Positions 22,694 through 33,200 of a DNA stretch of 64,000 nucleotides are shown one piece after another (the first letter of the stretch is position 1; each line of letters begins with the position of its first letter). The position numbers and the translations under genes are program-made. A model generated the notes under the pieces. It was not told where the DNA came from and made no database searches. It was given only the letters and a program-made list of their open reading frames with translations. Source of the stretch: Trichaptum fuscoviolaceum (lineage: Eukaryota; Basidiomycota; Agaricomycetes; Hymenochaetales; Trichaptaceae); NCBI GenBank assembly GCA_910574455.1, contig CAJSYZ010000004.1, positions 372,001 through 436,000 of the forward strand, given 5' to 3'.

Positions 22694-25600
22694 TTAAAAG
22701 TCTGCGCCGTCCGTAGCCGAATCCCATAATGAACCCTCGTCCTCCTCGCGATCGCCCTCACCTTCCCAGTCCTCTCTGCCTGCGTCATTCTCCTCGCCCT
22801 CAAAACCTCCACTGCGTCCATAACCCACGCTGAAATTCTCGTCCGCATCCTTGTTCTCATCCTGATCCTGATCCTTGTCCTCCTCCTGATCCTTGTCCTC
22901 GACCTCGTCTCCCTCGCCAAGCACACTCTCGTCCTCCATATCGTCTTCCCTATCCTTGAAATCCTCGACTTCTTCGCCGTCATTATCCTTATCCTCCTTG
23001 CACTTACTACTTCTAGTAGCGCCCTCGCCATATGTATACTCGCCGCTCGCATCCGCGTCTCCAACGTCAAGATACAGGGAGAAATCCCTGCCAGTGACAC
23101 CCGATCCAACAAGTTCGGTGTTCTTTCCCGCACTAAAATCTTCAATGGAATTGTAAGCTGCTAGGCGGGATCGGACCTTCTCCCAGTTTGATTCAGTAAA
23201 AAACGAGGAATTCGACAATAAGTTAACATAGTCGTCCGTATGAGGCTGCCACAGAGCACTGGTGAAGTACCACTCAGCGCCACCAAACTCTTCTTTGATC
23301 TTTTGCAACCGGGCCACTTGCTTGTCGATTGCAACCTTGACCTGTTCATGAGAAATTCAGCGAATAAAGCCACTATAAGAACTGAAGTAGATAGATACCG
23401 CGGTTGCCGCAAGAGCGAGGGCACCGATAGGCTTTCCTATTGTGTTTTTATCCAGTACTTTATGCCGACCCAGGGCCAAGACTAGGTGTACGGACAACAC
23501 TGAGATTACAAGATCAGAGCAGAACAACCCTTGCTTCTGTACTTTCAGAGTCAATGCAGGGATACGAAGGGTGACATGGGGCAAATTTTTACATACCTTA
23601 TCCATACTATGCCAGCTTTCCCAGAGGAATGGTTCAGCTTTCTTCTTGTCGACCATCGTCTGCAACATCTTCACAATTTCTTTGGTCTCCACCGACTTAG
23701 AACGCTCGTTGCCGACGAAACTCGAAATTGATTGTTCGGCTTTCTCGAACAATTTCTTGCGCCAACTATCAGAGCATCTCTGGGCTGCCTACAGGGCAGA
23801 TCATACTTGATTCAAAATGGCCGATGAAAGACAATAAGGGATGACTCAACTAAAGAACAGATGTCGGCCAATTGCGTGTTGTAACTAAGTTCGACAGAAT
23901 CAAACACCTTCCCCCACAAGGCTCCGATGGACTTATTGTCCGGGTTTTGCCATGGAGTTGTGGACTTTCCAACTGCGCGATACAGCGAAGGCAGAAGAAT
24001 GTGAGTCCAGCCTGCCTGAGTTCCGGGAGGGAGACACTGATTCGTTGCCCTTTTTTTGCCGGGAGCGCGGGATCCCTCCCTTCCGATACTATTTCTATCC
24101 TTGTCCTCAAGCCCTACAGATGTCTGCATTTCTGCAAGTTAGTGGATGTATATCATAGACATGATTTGATTAACGCACAGAGCTAGTAGTCCGAGAGACT
24201 TTGCGATGACCAAGATGAGCCTTGGTTGCGAGCACTTCGGGTTCAGGACTGATGGATACTGTCGTCATCGCAGGTGATTGTGCTCGTGGTGTTAGCGACA
24301 CCTCACAACCACTTGCCTGTTAAAGGAGCCTTGAATTAGTACACGAATCAATTGCAGCAATTAGCTCACACTTGCAATATGTTGCGCATGAGCCGCCAGA
24401 GACCTCTTCAAATTGCGAATAGAAGTAGAAGATTTCATCTGTAGCAATTAGAGGAATTGTTACCAAGAAAAGCTCGAAGAGAATTGAATACCAGTATATC
24501 AGCCTGAGAATGACTGTCTTGCAGTTTACTCTTGTTACTAGTAGTGAGGTTCAAATCCTTGTTGCTTAATCAGAAATGATATGAAATGGAGATTAGAAGG
24601 ATTAACACTAACTGTCGAGGCAGCCTGTGATGACGGCTTCTTCATATACACGTTCATGCTAGTCTGTTTTAGATAGTAAGGAAGTGATCTGAATATTGGG
24701 TGGAAATGCAAGAATTACCACGGCATGCGAGTTAGAGTCCGGCGGTGACTTCCTCTTCTTATTATTCGCGATCATGCTGTCCTACAATAAGCAAAGCTTA
24801 GTAGACGACCAGATCCTTGCCAAAGAAAGGGGTGCAGAAAGTTGTCCTATTGAGTGTCGATGCCTACACATACCTGCATCTGCAGATACAACGCCGGCGA
24901 TTGCTCTCTATGTCCATCGACAGTAATACCCTCCTGACGAGATGACAGGTGAGTAGTGAGGGGGTAAAAGCAGAATAAACTTACCGTTACATCAAGCTGG
25001 GAGTTGGCGATTCTCTGCATTTTCGCGCCCTATTCAGAGTACGGTTTGGTAAGTAATGAAGTAAAGATATGTCGACGCCGAAGGACACAAGAAAGTCCGG
25101 CACCAGATCCATGCTTTGATGTGAAACACTCACCTGAACGGCCGATTGTCTCCTGATATTCTTCTTCTCCAGAGCACAAAGAAGGAAGGATAAGTAGCGC
25201 GAACGAAGCAAGACATTATGATGCCACTTACCAACGTTGTAGGAGCCTGCAAGTCGGAGAGAGTGTCGCGGGATAGCTTCCTTTTCTTCGATTTATTGCT
25301 GGCTCCATCCTGATACGATACAGAAACATTGTTAATTAGCCATCGTTGTGCATGGGACTCCACCGATGCATAGTCTCTGTGAATCGAACGATTTCTTTGA
25401 ACTTTAAGCGGCACTCACATTGGCTTGGGGCGGTATTGTAAGTCTCCTCGCGTCCTAATTAAACGCACAATCAAAATATTAAGATTTCATCTGCCAGTCT
25501 AATGAATGCTTTAACCAACTCACATTATCAGTGTCGGAGTCAACAAGATGTGCCGTCTGTCGCTCGCTCGCAAAGCTATTCTTTACACCTTGAAAACTCG

Positions 25601-25735
25601 TGAGGGTTACTGTCTCTCCTTCATCCTCCCAAGGACTAAAGTTTGCATCCTCTTGCACCGAGGCGGGGAGCCTAAATTTTCCTTGTGTCAGCCAGGCTCA
25701 CAACTTGAAACAAAGATAAGGATGTGAGCATTATA
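22694..25735 (-). CDS. DUF6532-type protein, multi-exon
   Basis: A minus-strand gene with many short exons. The N-terminal part (about 25680 down to 24300) has small exons between good GT-AG sites, among them one with a basic cluster (SNKSKKRKLSRD, near 25280). The conserved core follows: HILLPSLYRAVG...PW (about 23945-24025), then KPIGALALAATA (about 23400-23440), then FTESNWEKVRSRLAAY (about 23160-23205). This order resembles DUF6532, a domain common in Agaricomycetes and often near mobile DNA. The C-terminal 100 residues or so are extremely acidic with Asp/Glu/Lys runs, ending at 22694. The start codon is not settled; an upstream exon near 25735 is possible. Function is unknown; the basic cluster suggests a nuclear protein. 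Confidence 0.55.
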
Positions 25736-25779
25736 AGTGAAGAAGCTGCAACGTTCGGGTTCATGATGATCTTGAAGAA

Positions 25780-25895
25780 GTGTGGCACGGCGGTGACCCG
25801 CCGGGCCGCCACGGTCGCTGCCACTGGCAGTGTCACTGGCGCACACGTGGCACGCTCAAACTGCCACTGGCAGTGGCGGGCGCATTCAAGCTATC
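25780..25895. repeat. Cluster of GCCACTGGCAGTG palindromic motifs
   Basis: It contains GCCACTGGCAGTGTCACTGGC and CTGCCACTGGCAGTGGC-like palindromes. These resemble motifs near 45040, 45180-45240, 60555-60610 and 63240-63535. It lies directly outside the element A target duplication. Confidence 0.6.
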
Positions 25896-26461
25896 TGTTA
25901 TGCATCACGCATACGGACCATGTTTACCTTTGTTTACCTCACGTAACCCGATTAGGCTATGCTTACCTTTGTCCCTCGGACTTTACCATTTAACCTTTTT
26001 ACCTTTAACCTTCGGTGCCCCAGGTAGCCCCCTTTTACTGCCTCTTTGTTTACATTGCCCCTTCGCTTTACCATAGCCCCAGTTAGCCTTACGTAGCCCC
26101 AGTTAGCCCCATTTCCCCTGTTTCACAGTTAGCCCTAGTTAGCCCCAGTTAGCCCTAGTTAGCCCCAGTTAGCCCCAGTTAGCCCCAGTTAGCCCCAGCT
26201 AGCCCCAGAAGCACGTTCTATTTATGTTTCTCCCCTCTGTAGTATATAAACCCCTGTACATAGGCCTTCGGATGACACTTAAGTCAATCCTCCTATAGTC
26301 TTTCACACCATCGTGCCAAAGACTCTGTTCACCCACGACTTCCGAGCTTAAGAGAGCCTTGTTAAAGCGCCCACTCTTATCTCACCACTTGTTTGTTCAC
26401 AAACAACGCTTTTGTCACTTATCATTTCCGTGATAAGTCTTCCGAAGCCGTGAACGTAACA
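25896..26461 (+). repeat. Element A 5' LTR
   Basis: 566 bases, TG...CA ends. It contains a tandem array of GTTAGCCCCA-like 10-mers (about 26090-26215), a TATA box and a perfect 8-bp hairpin, ACTTATCA (26417-26424) with TGATAAGT (26431-26438). Confidence 0.95.
26245..26291 (+). promoter_or_regulatory. Element A promoter: TATA box and predicted transcript start/self-primer
   Basis: TATAAA at 26245-26250. AAGTCAATCCT at 26281-26291 lies about 36 bases downstream, where transcription would be expected to start, and is the exact reverse complement of the PBS at 26465-26475. Confidence 0.6.
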
Positions 26462-26464
26462 ATT

Positions 26465-26475
26465 AGGATTGACTT
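26465..26475 (+). other. Element A primer-binding site (self-priming type)
   Basis: AGGATTGACTT starts 3 bases after the LTR and is complementary over 11 bases to 26281-26291. This is the arrangement of Tf1/sushi elements, which prime from the cut 5' end of their own RNA. Confidence 0.65.
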
Positions 26476-27063
26476 CTTTCCATAACCTGGAAAGCAGCCA
26501 AGACTATTGCACTTGACCCCACTTTCCACCCATCGGAATTAAACAATCCACCCTACAAGAACTAATCCGGAATACTTTCAAAGTAAGTGAACAACTGGCC
26601 ATTGATTGCTAACCTTTCAAAGTAGGAAAGAAAGAACTTGAACGACATACGATTGACACATAACTTGTGTTGTGTATTCAACTACACAGACGCTCGAAAC
26701 AGACCCAAAGCATTAAGCAGGTTCACGCCCAGAATTAACGGTCCTTGTTACATTAAGGTTGGTGTAAGCGGGATTTGAGGTTCGCGACCCGATCAGAAAG
26801 CAGAGCCAGCCCAGGTAACTTGAAGAGAAGAAAGCAAGCAGAGGAACGGTCCGATCCACCTAGTGAAACTGCTAGACGCATATAGCGAAGATCCAAAGAG
26901 ACATAGCTTCACTCGTTGACGACAGAAATACCGGTGAACACAACAGGAAGTTGTTATCCAGCGAACCGAAGTAACATACCGGACGAGCACTCGAGAAGAG
27001 AGTTAGGAGAACCCACTCGTGTTGTAACAACAAGTAGCTCAAGGGAAGAGATCACCCAAGGAA

Positions 27064-27657
27064 GTGCCCAACCTGAAGGTCTTAATACGAGTCGCCAATC
27101 ATACGGAAAGATTGTTGGAAGACGTGCAGGAGATTTTTATCTTCGACCCCATCCACATCACAGACATCCCCACCAACACTACCCCACCCCACACCCCATC
27201 CGAACTCGAACTATCTGATACAGAGCAGACAACAAGAGCAGAACCCCCATCCGAAGCTCGAGAAAGCATAGTAACCAATCCATTTGTTACTTCGTACTCA
27301 GCCCCTCGACTCGGACAAGAATTCACAAGGGAAACCTATCTTAGCTCAGTATCATCTAACTTCGAAGATCCTCAACACTATTGGACAAGCGAAATAGGAA
27401 CATATAACAGGCAATTACCACCTGTAACACCTGTTACTCAAAGGATCCAGGAACAGCATACACCCCCTCCCCCTCCGATCAAACAAGAGATCAAACGCGA
27501 AGGAACTCCCATCCCCCTTCTAGGTTCACCTATCCAGCTCGACACACCTACCCCTGGACCATTCCAATCCCACCTCAGAAGGATCAGAAGAAGACTTAGC
27601 AGCTCTATTCATAAATCAAATAGGCAACCTGGCAAATCTAATCATCCCCAGAACTAG
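27064..27657 (+). CDS. Element A accessory ORF1 (upstream of gag)
   Basis: About 197 residues. The conserved start region is (G/A)GAAGTGCCCAACCTGA, giving PNLKVLIRVANHTERLLEDV; element C ORF1 gives PNLRITILLADRTELPLAGV at the same place. Middle parts share an SEL near residue 44, an ETY and FE(D/N)P(Q/S)HHW-like strings, then a Pro-rich region and a basic end (RRIRRRL). There is no in-frame ATG in either element: upstream stops lie at 27025 (A) and 50722 (C). Translation must therefore use a non-AUG start, splicing or frameshifting. No known domain was recognised. Conservation between two diverged elements supports a real protein. Confidence 0.55.
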   Translation: MPNLKVLIRVANHTERLLEDVQEIFIFDPIHITDIPTNTTPPHTPSELELSDTEQTTRAEPPSEARESIVTNPFVTSYSAPRLGQEFTRETYLSSVSSNFEDPQHYWTSEIGTYNRQLPPVTPVTQRIQEQHTPPPPPIKQEIKREGTPIPLLGSPIQLDTPTPGPFQSHLRRIRRRLSSSIHKSNRQPGKSNHPQN

Positions 27658-28174
27658 TCGACTCCACCCTATCCAACCCGGTATATCAGACGAGACAGAA
27701 ATTGCAGAGAACTTTAGACTTCTGAAACTCAACGGACTAGATCAACGAATCAAGAAAAGCTACGACGGAGATTCAGTAATCACATCATTGGCATTTCTTA
27801 TCCGAAACCGTCGATTCCCCACCAATTGGAAACTAAGGGTAGACTTAATTTGGACAGAAGGACGAGCCTACGTTGGAAGCAACCAAGCCCTTCGAAACGA
27901 TCTTATATACGCAGCACACATCCATCCGGAAACCAACTATCATTACACAGTCCAAACCACTAGGGAACATCTAGATTACGTTTGCTATTGGCCTGACGTT
28001 GAAGAAGACGTTCAAACCTATATCAATCGCTGCGGTTGTCAACCTAGCCTATCCCCAAGTGACATTCCACTCATTTCACCTCCGAACCGTCCCATTCGAC
28101 AAGCCACCCCTATTCCCCCAGTACCCCTGATTCCGGCACAGTATCAGACAAACGGAATCCAAACTACTGATTAG
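27524..28174 (+). CDS. Element A accessory ORF2: integrase H2C2-like zinc-binding domain outside pol
   Basis: Open from just after a stop at 27521, in the +1 frame relative to ORF1, and overlapping it by about 134 bases. Residues from bases 27845-28045 align with the H2C2 domain of this element's own integrase: W..GRAYV, LRNDLIYAAHIHPETNYH, then CYWPDVEEDVQTYI and RCGCQ, against pol MRNLLRLYHDLPTRNHPG, YYWPRMQQFV and GCAICQ. The His-His-Cys-Cys ligands are nearly kept, with CxC in place of CxxC. A Pro-rich tail follows. No DDE catalytic core follows. Element C has the same ORF in the same frame relation. It is probably a nucleic-acid- or protein-binding accessory factor; the role is inferred. 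Confidence 0.55.
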   Translation, partial: VHLSSSTHLPLDHSNPTSEGSEEDLAALFINQIGNLANLIIPRTSRLHPIQPGISDETEIAENFRLLKLNGLDQRIKKSYDGDSVITSLAFLIRNRRFPTNWKLRVDLIWTEGRAYVGSNQALRNDLIYAAHIHPETNYHYTVQTTREHLDYVCYWPDVEEDVQTYINRCGCQPSLSPSDIPLISPPNRPIRQATPIPPVPLIPAQYQTNGIQTTD

Positions 28175-29040
28175 ACACTCTGGCACCTCGATCACAACTA
28201 CCGGACACCCCTCACCTTGACACCTCGTTTGAATCACTACCTCCCTACCCCCCGGAAAATTCATACTTCGACTACTCGGAACGCTGTTGGTATAGAGCTC
28301 GAGGATTTCATTCCGAATACATCTACTTCAGCAAGCAAGGAAGAGAGTGGAAAGCTATTCCAAAAAGATATCGACACCACCCCGGAGAATTTTACCGCAG
28401 ATACAACACAAATTATCAAGCAGTTGACCCGGAAGACGCTGAGGAACGTTACCAAGAGTTACACGGACTAAATCAACCCCAGTCCAGACCATCCCCTCTT
28501 ACTCTTACCCACTTACTCCCACCTTCACCGCTTGATACAAACACTTCACAATCTACCGCATTAACTGCAGCCACATCCCCAGTTGCACCCCCAAGTACCC
28601 CACCTCCTACCACCCAACCCGACCCCAATACTCCCCGACCTTCTACTCACTTACCCAAGGAAGAAACTTCCCCAGTTGCTCATCCTTTACTCGCAAGCCC
28701 CACCCGGCATAGACACAGCCAATCGCTTGCAGGACCCTCCATCTTAGGCACGGACAAACCTGAAGTTGACGTTGAAATTGAGCAATCCAAGCGATCAGTC
28801 AAGTCTCTAACGGATCGACTCGAAGCCCTCAAACTCAGAGGAGTAACAGATACACCCCCATCTGTAAACAAAGGAAAAGCACCAGAAAGACCTCCGAAGC
28901 AGGAAGAAGAACCTCCAAAGAAGGAAGAAGACAAATTAGACTACGTTGATCCCTTCGACCCTGACCACAAACCCAAAAAGTCTAAATCTCCGACCCCTGA
29001 ACCGCCACCTCCACCGCCACCTCCACCTCCATCGCCACCA
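28171..29040 (+). CDS. Element A ORF3 region, in frame with gag
   Basis: The frame from 28171 stays open through gag to 30207 without an ATG before 29041. Its first third (ERCWYRARGFHSEYIYF, GREWKAI, then P.EFYRRYNTNYQAV.PED) matches element C ORF3 (NRAWYRLDKSRRKVYLHF, TWRAI, P.TYYKQVNTWYAGI.PSQE). The rest is a low-complexity Pro-rich linker, including a run of prolines just before the gag ATG. Here ORF3 could be an N-terminal extension of Gag, or be reached from ORF2 by a -1 shift near 28171-28174. No known domain was recognised. Confidence 0.5.
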
Positions 29041-30207
29041 ATGGGAACTTCTGGAGGAGCAGTCAACACATCCGGACCCCCGGACAAAATCGAAGAACGC
29101 AGGAATGGAGCCAATAAACCATTCAACTTCGATGGCAGTCGCAAGGATGCTAGACGATGGCTCGATCTCATGGAGAATTACATCATTCTCACACCCGGTT
29201 ACACTACAGACGAAGACAAGGTTCGACTTGCAGCCACATTCTGCAATCTAGGATCAGCTGGTACCTTCATAAACAGCATCATTACCAAAGGAAACAAGAA
29301 ACTAGCCGACGGAAAACCATGGGATTATACTTGGGCAAAATTCAAGAAAGATTTTCGTGAACACTTCATATCTGCAGACTACATTGCAGACGCATATGAA
29401 GAACTTATGAAACTCAAGCAAACCCCTGGCATGCGCACAGATCAATATGTCTACGAATTCCAACGACTAGCGTACGATGCAGGAATCGAAGACACCACAG
29501 TTCTCACCAATCTGTTCAAGAAAGGCCTTCCAATTTCGATCCAAAGGGAACTAATCCGAATTGAAGACAATATGGCAAAGGACACAGCAGGCAAACCTCT
29601 CATGGACCCGTACTATGAGAATGCCCTCAAATTTGGTCTACAATACGAAAGGATGAACCCCCCTCATCAACAGAAACCTTCACAATTCTTTAGGAAAAAG
29701 TACAGCTATCCGAAACGCCGATTCAATCGCAGATATCGAATTCATGAAATGGAAGTTGACTCCAACCCGGAACCGGAACCGGAACCTTCACTCGAAGACA
29801 AGATGGAAGAATTCAATATCAATGCTATGTATTTCAACAAGCTTACCCCAGAGAAGCAGAAGGAAGCTAGAGACAAAGGTCTTTGTTTCTATTGCGAAAA
29901 ACCCGGTCATATGGCGAACAAATGCCCCAAACGCCCATCCCGTCCTAGGAACTCTTTCAAACCTAGAGGAAAACCCCAAGGACACTTCCCAGGTGCTAAA
30001 CGCAGATTCAAGCCCCGAATCAATGCAATGGAAGTGGATGACGATGACTATGATGAAACGGACACCCTGGAAGACAAGGCATATCAAATCAACGAGATTA
30101 TTACCAGTCTCGATGATCAGTCTCGAGAGGAACTATTCAACACCTTGGACGAACTCGACAATGAAGATTTCGATGAATATGGCAACTACGATGCTGCAAA
30201 TTTTTGA
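29041..30207 (+). CDS. gag: Element A Gag (capsid/nucleocapsid), 388 aa
   Basis: ATG 29041. A Ty3-type capsid region begins around NGANKPFNFDGSRKDARRWL and contains FKKDFREHFISADYIADAYE and a major-homology-like stretch. A CX2CX4HX4C zinc knuckle (CFYCEKPGHMANKC) sits near bases 29884-29925, followed by a basic tract and an acidic C-terminus. Gag assembles the particle and binds RNA. It ends at TGA 30205-30207, directly after the AAATTTT heptamer. It is closely related to element C Gag, which begins GANKPFNFTGKR. Confidence 0.92.
   Translation: MGTSGGAVNTSGPPDKIEERRNGANKPFNFDGSRKDARRWLDLMENYIILTPGYTTDEDKVRLAATFCNLGSAGTFINSIITKGNKKLADGKPWDYTWAKFKKDFREHFISADYIADAYEELMKLKQTPGMRTDQYVYEFQRLAYDAGIEDTTVLTNLFKKGLPISIQRELIRIEDNMAKDTAGKPLMDPYYENALKFGLQYERMNPPHQQKPSQFFRKKYSYPKRRFNRRYRIHEMEVDSNPEPEPEPSLEDKMEEFNINAMYFNKLTPEKQKEARDKGLCFYCEKPGHMANKCPKRPSRPRNSFKPRGKPQGHFPGAKRRFKPRINAMEVDDDDYDETDTLEDKAYQINEIITSLDDQSREELFNTLDELDNEDFDEYGNYDAANF
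30198..30204 (+). promoter_or_regulatory. Candidate -1 ribosomal frameshift site
   Basis: A AAT TTT then TGA in the gag frame: a canonical X XXY YYZ slippery heptamer touching the gag stop codon. The pol frame is -1. An inverted pair GAGTTG...CAACTC starts 11 bases downstream (30216). The heptamer, stop and spacer are identical in element C. Confidence 0.75.
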
Positions 30208-33200
30208 ACAGCTTAGAGTTGGTTAACCCGGTTCAACTCAACACTGTTGTTCTAAATGGCAACATCTCATCATTTCGAATCCCGGTCAAATTACTCGTTA
30301 ACGGACGCCTCATCACTATCAATGCCCTTCTTGACACCGGAGCACAACTGAACTTTATCAACTCAGATCTAGTTGATAAGCTCAACATCAAAATGCATAA
30401 ACTTGATAAAGCTTTACAAGTTAGCAATGCCGATGGAACTCTGAACAAGAATGGAACAGTTTCAGAACGGATTCGATTGAATCTCACCCACCCTCATTCA
30501 ACCTCGACAATCTTTTATCGGACACACATTCCAAGCGACGATGTTATTCTAGGACTACCTTGGTTCAAGCAGGCAAAGCCCCAGATCAACTGGAATGACG
30601 ATACAATCACTATCAACAAGATCACGGTCTCTACTCGACTCGAACAGCAAAACCAAAAGCCAAAGGAGAAACTTAATATTCCAGACGAATATTTGGAATA
30701 TGCGGACATCTTCTCAGAGAATGAAATCCAAACCTACCCCCCTGCCCGACCCTATGATATGGAGATCAAAATGTTACCAAGTTTTGTGCCGAAAATCCAC
30801 AAACCGTACCCAGTCCCATACCATCAACAACCGATTCTCACTACGTTAATTGACGACTTGCTCAACAAAGGATTTATCAAGGAATCAAACTCCCCAATGG
30901 CATCACCTTTCTTCTTTATTGATAAGAAAGATGGAACACTCCGACCAGTACAGGACTACAGATACCTTAACTCGCATACAGTCAAAGATGCATATCCTAT
31001 GCCGAACTCGCAGCAACTACTCGATCAACTCCGAGGATCCAAATACTTCACTACCCTTGATATCCGACAAGGTTATCACAACATTCGCATCAAGGAATCT
31101 GATCAATGGAAAGCAGCCTTTGTATGCAACAGGAAACTCTATCAACCAACCGTTATGTTTTTCGGTCTATGCAACTCACCTGCGGTTTTTCAACGCTTCA
31201 TGAATGACATTCTAGCGGAGCAAATACGCCAGAACAAGGTCATTGTTTACATGGACGACCTACTCATTCATGCCCCGACTCTCAAGCAACTCATTGAAAA
31301 CACCAAAGAAGTTTTTCAAATCCTAAAGGACAATAAACTCTACGTCAAACCAGCGAAATGCCGATTTCACCAACTCGAAGTACCATTTCTTGGTTACATT
31401 ATTTCGGAATCAAAGATCAAGACAGACCCCTCCAAGATACAAGGAATACTTGACTGGACCACTCCAAAATGTCTCAAAGACGTTAGATCATTTACAGGTT
31501 TCACCAACTTCTATCGCAGATTCATCCCGAACTATGCAACTATATGCCGACCACTCGACCAACTTAAACGGAAGGACACACCTTTTGTCTGGACAGACAA
31601 ATGTGAAAAGGCTTTTCAGACGCTCAAGGAACTCTTTTCGAAGGAACCCCTCCTTATGCAACCCGATCCACACAAACCATTCTATCTTGAAACAGACGCC
31701 TCAGCCGTAGCTACCGGCGCAGCACTACGCCAACATGACGAAAACGGTCAACTCAAACCCATAGGTTATATTTCTCAAGCTCTCAACCCGACGCAACGCA
31801 ACTGGCAAATATATGACAGAGAATTATTTGCTATTATTCGAGCACTCCAAATGTGGAGACACTATCTACTTGGAAGCCCGCATACAGTTACGATTCATTG
31901 CGACCACAAGAATCTGACTTATTGGAGACAACCCCAACGCTTGACCCCTCGACAAGCTCGATGGCAGAATGAACTCTCAAGATACAATTACAAGATACAA
32001 GCCATACCAGGAAAACACATGATCCAATCCGATGCTCTATCCCGACGTGCGGACCATTTTAAAACGGAAGGAGAACTTAGCAACGAAGTTACACTTCTAC
32101 CAGAGAAAGTTTTTCTCAAAGAAATGGAACTCCTAGCCACCCGAATTGAAGAAGCCGAAGAAGATGACAGGAACATCATCGATGTCGATGACCTTCACCT
32201 CCAAATACGCAAAGAAACTGGAGATATTCAGGAAGCGATGAGCCTTCTACAGAAAGAATTACCACTCACCAAACCCAAGATGACCGACTTCACAATCAAG
32301 GATCAATTGGTACACTTCAGGAACAAGATCTATGTGCCAAGGAACACGGAAATCATGCGCAACCTCTTACGACTATATCACGACTTACCAACTCGAAACC
32401 ACCCTGGAGTAGCGAATACAATGGAACAAATTCGACGAACATATTACTGGCCAAGAATGCAACAGTTCGTGACGAAATACATCCAAGGATGTGCTATCTG
32501 TCAACAGATGAAGATCAACCACCATCCTCTTGTACCTCCACTCAACCCGATCATCGCAGATAAAGACACTTACCCGTTTGCAACCGTCAACATCGATTTC
32601 ATCACAGACCTCCCAGAATCTGATGGATTCGACGGCATATGTGTTATTGTGGATCATGACTGCACCAAGGCAATTGTACTCACTCCATGCACCAAGACGA
32701 TCACTGCACTAGACACTGCACAACTGTACTTCGACAATGTGTACAGACGATTCGGATTACCAAGGAAAATAATCTCGGATCGAGGACCACAGTTTGCATC
32801 TATGGTGTTCAGACAGCTATGCCGATTGCTTCACATCAAGCAGGCAATGTCTACAGCATATCACCCACAGACTGATGGACAAGCAGAGCGCAGCAATCAG
32901 GAGATCGAAGCATACTTCAGGATCTATGCAGCAAATCACCCCCACCTCTGGAGCAAATACATCCCCCTCATGGAATTCACACACAACAATCGGAAACATT
33001 CAACCACGGAACAGACCCCCTTTCGACTACTAATGGGATATGATCCAACATCATTCCCCTCGGAAAAATCGGAACTTGATAGCAACATTCCGACTCTCAA
33101 GAATCGACTATCAAAGATACTAGAACTCCGAAATGACGCAGAAGCAGCTCTAACTCTCGCACAGGAATATCAGCGCGAAGCTCAATCTACCCAATTCAAG

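Noticed and set aside
22893..23156. Plus-strand ORF rich in Ser and Leu
   Set aside because: It is the antisense of the Asp/Glu-rich tail of the DUF6532-type gene; low complexity explains the open frame.
24540..24560. GGTTCAAATCC resembling a tRNA B box
   Set aside because: No A box, cloverleaf or acceptor stem could be drawn around it, and it lies in an intron-rich host gene.
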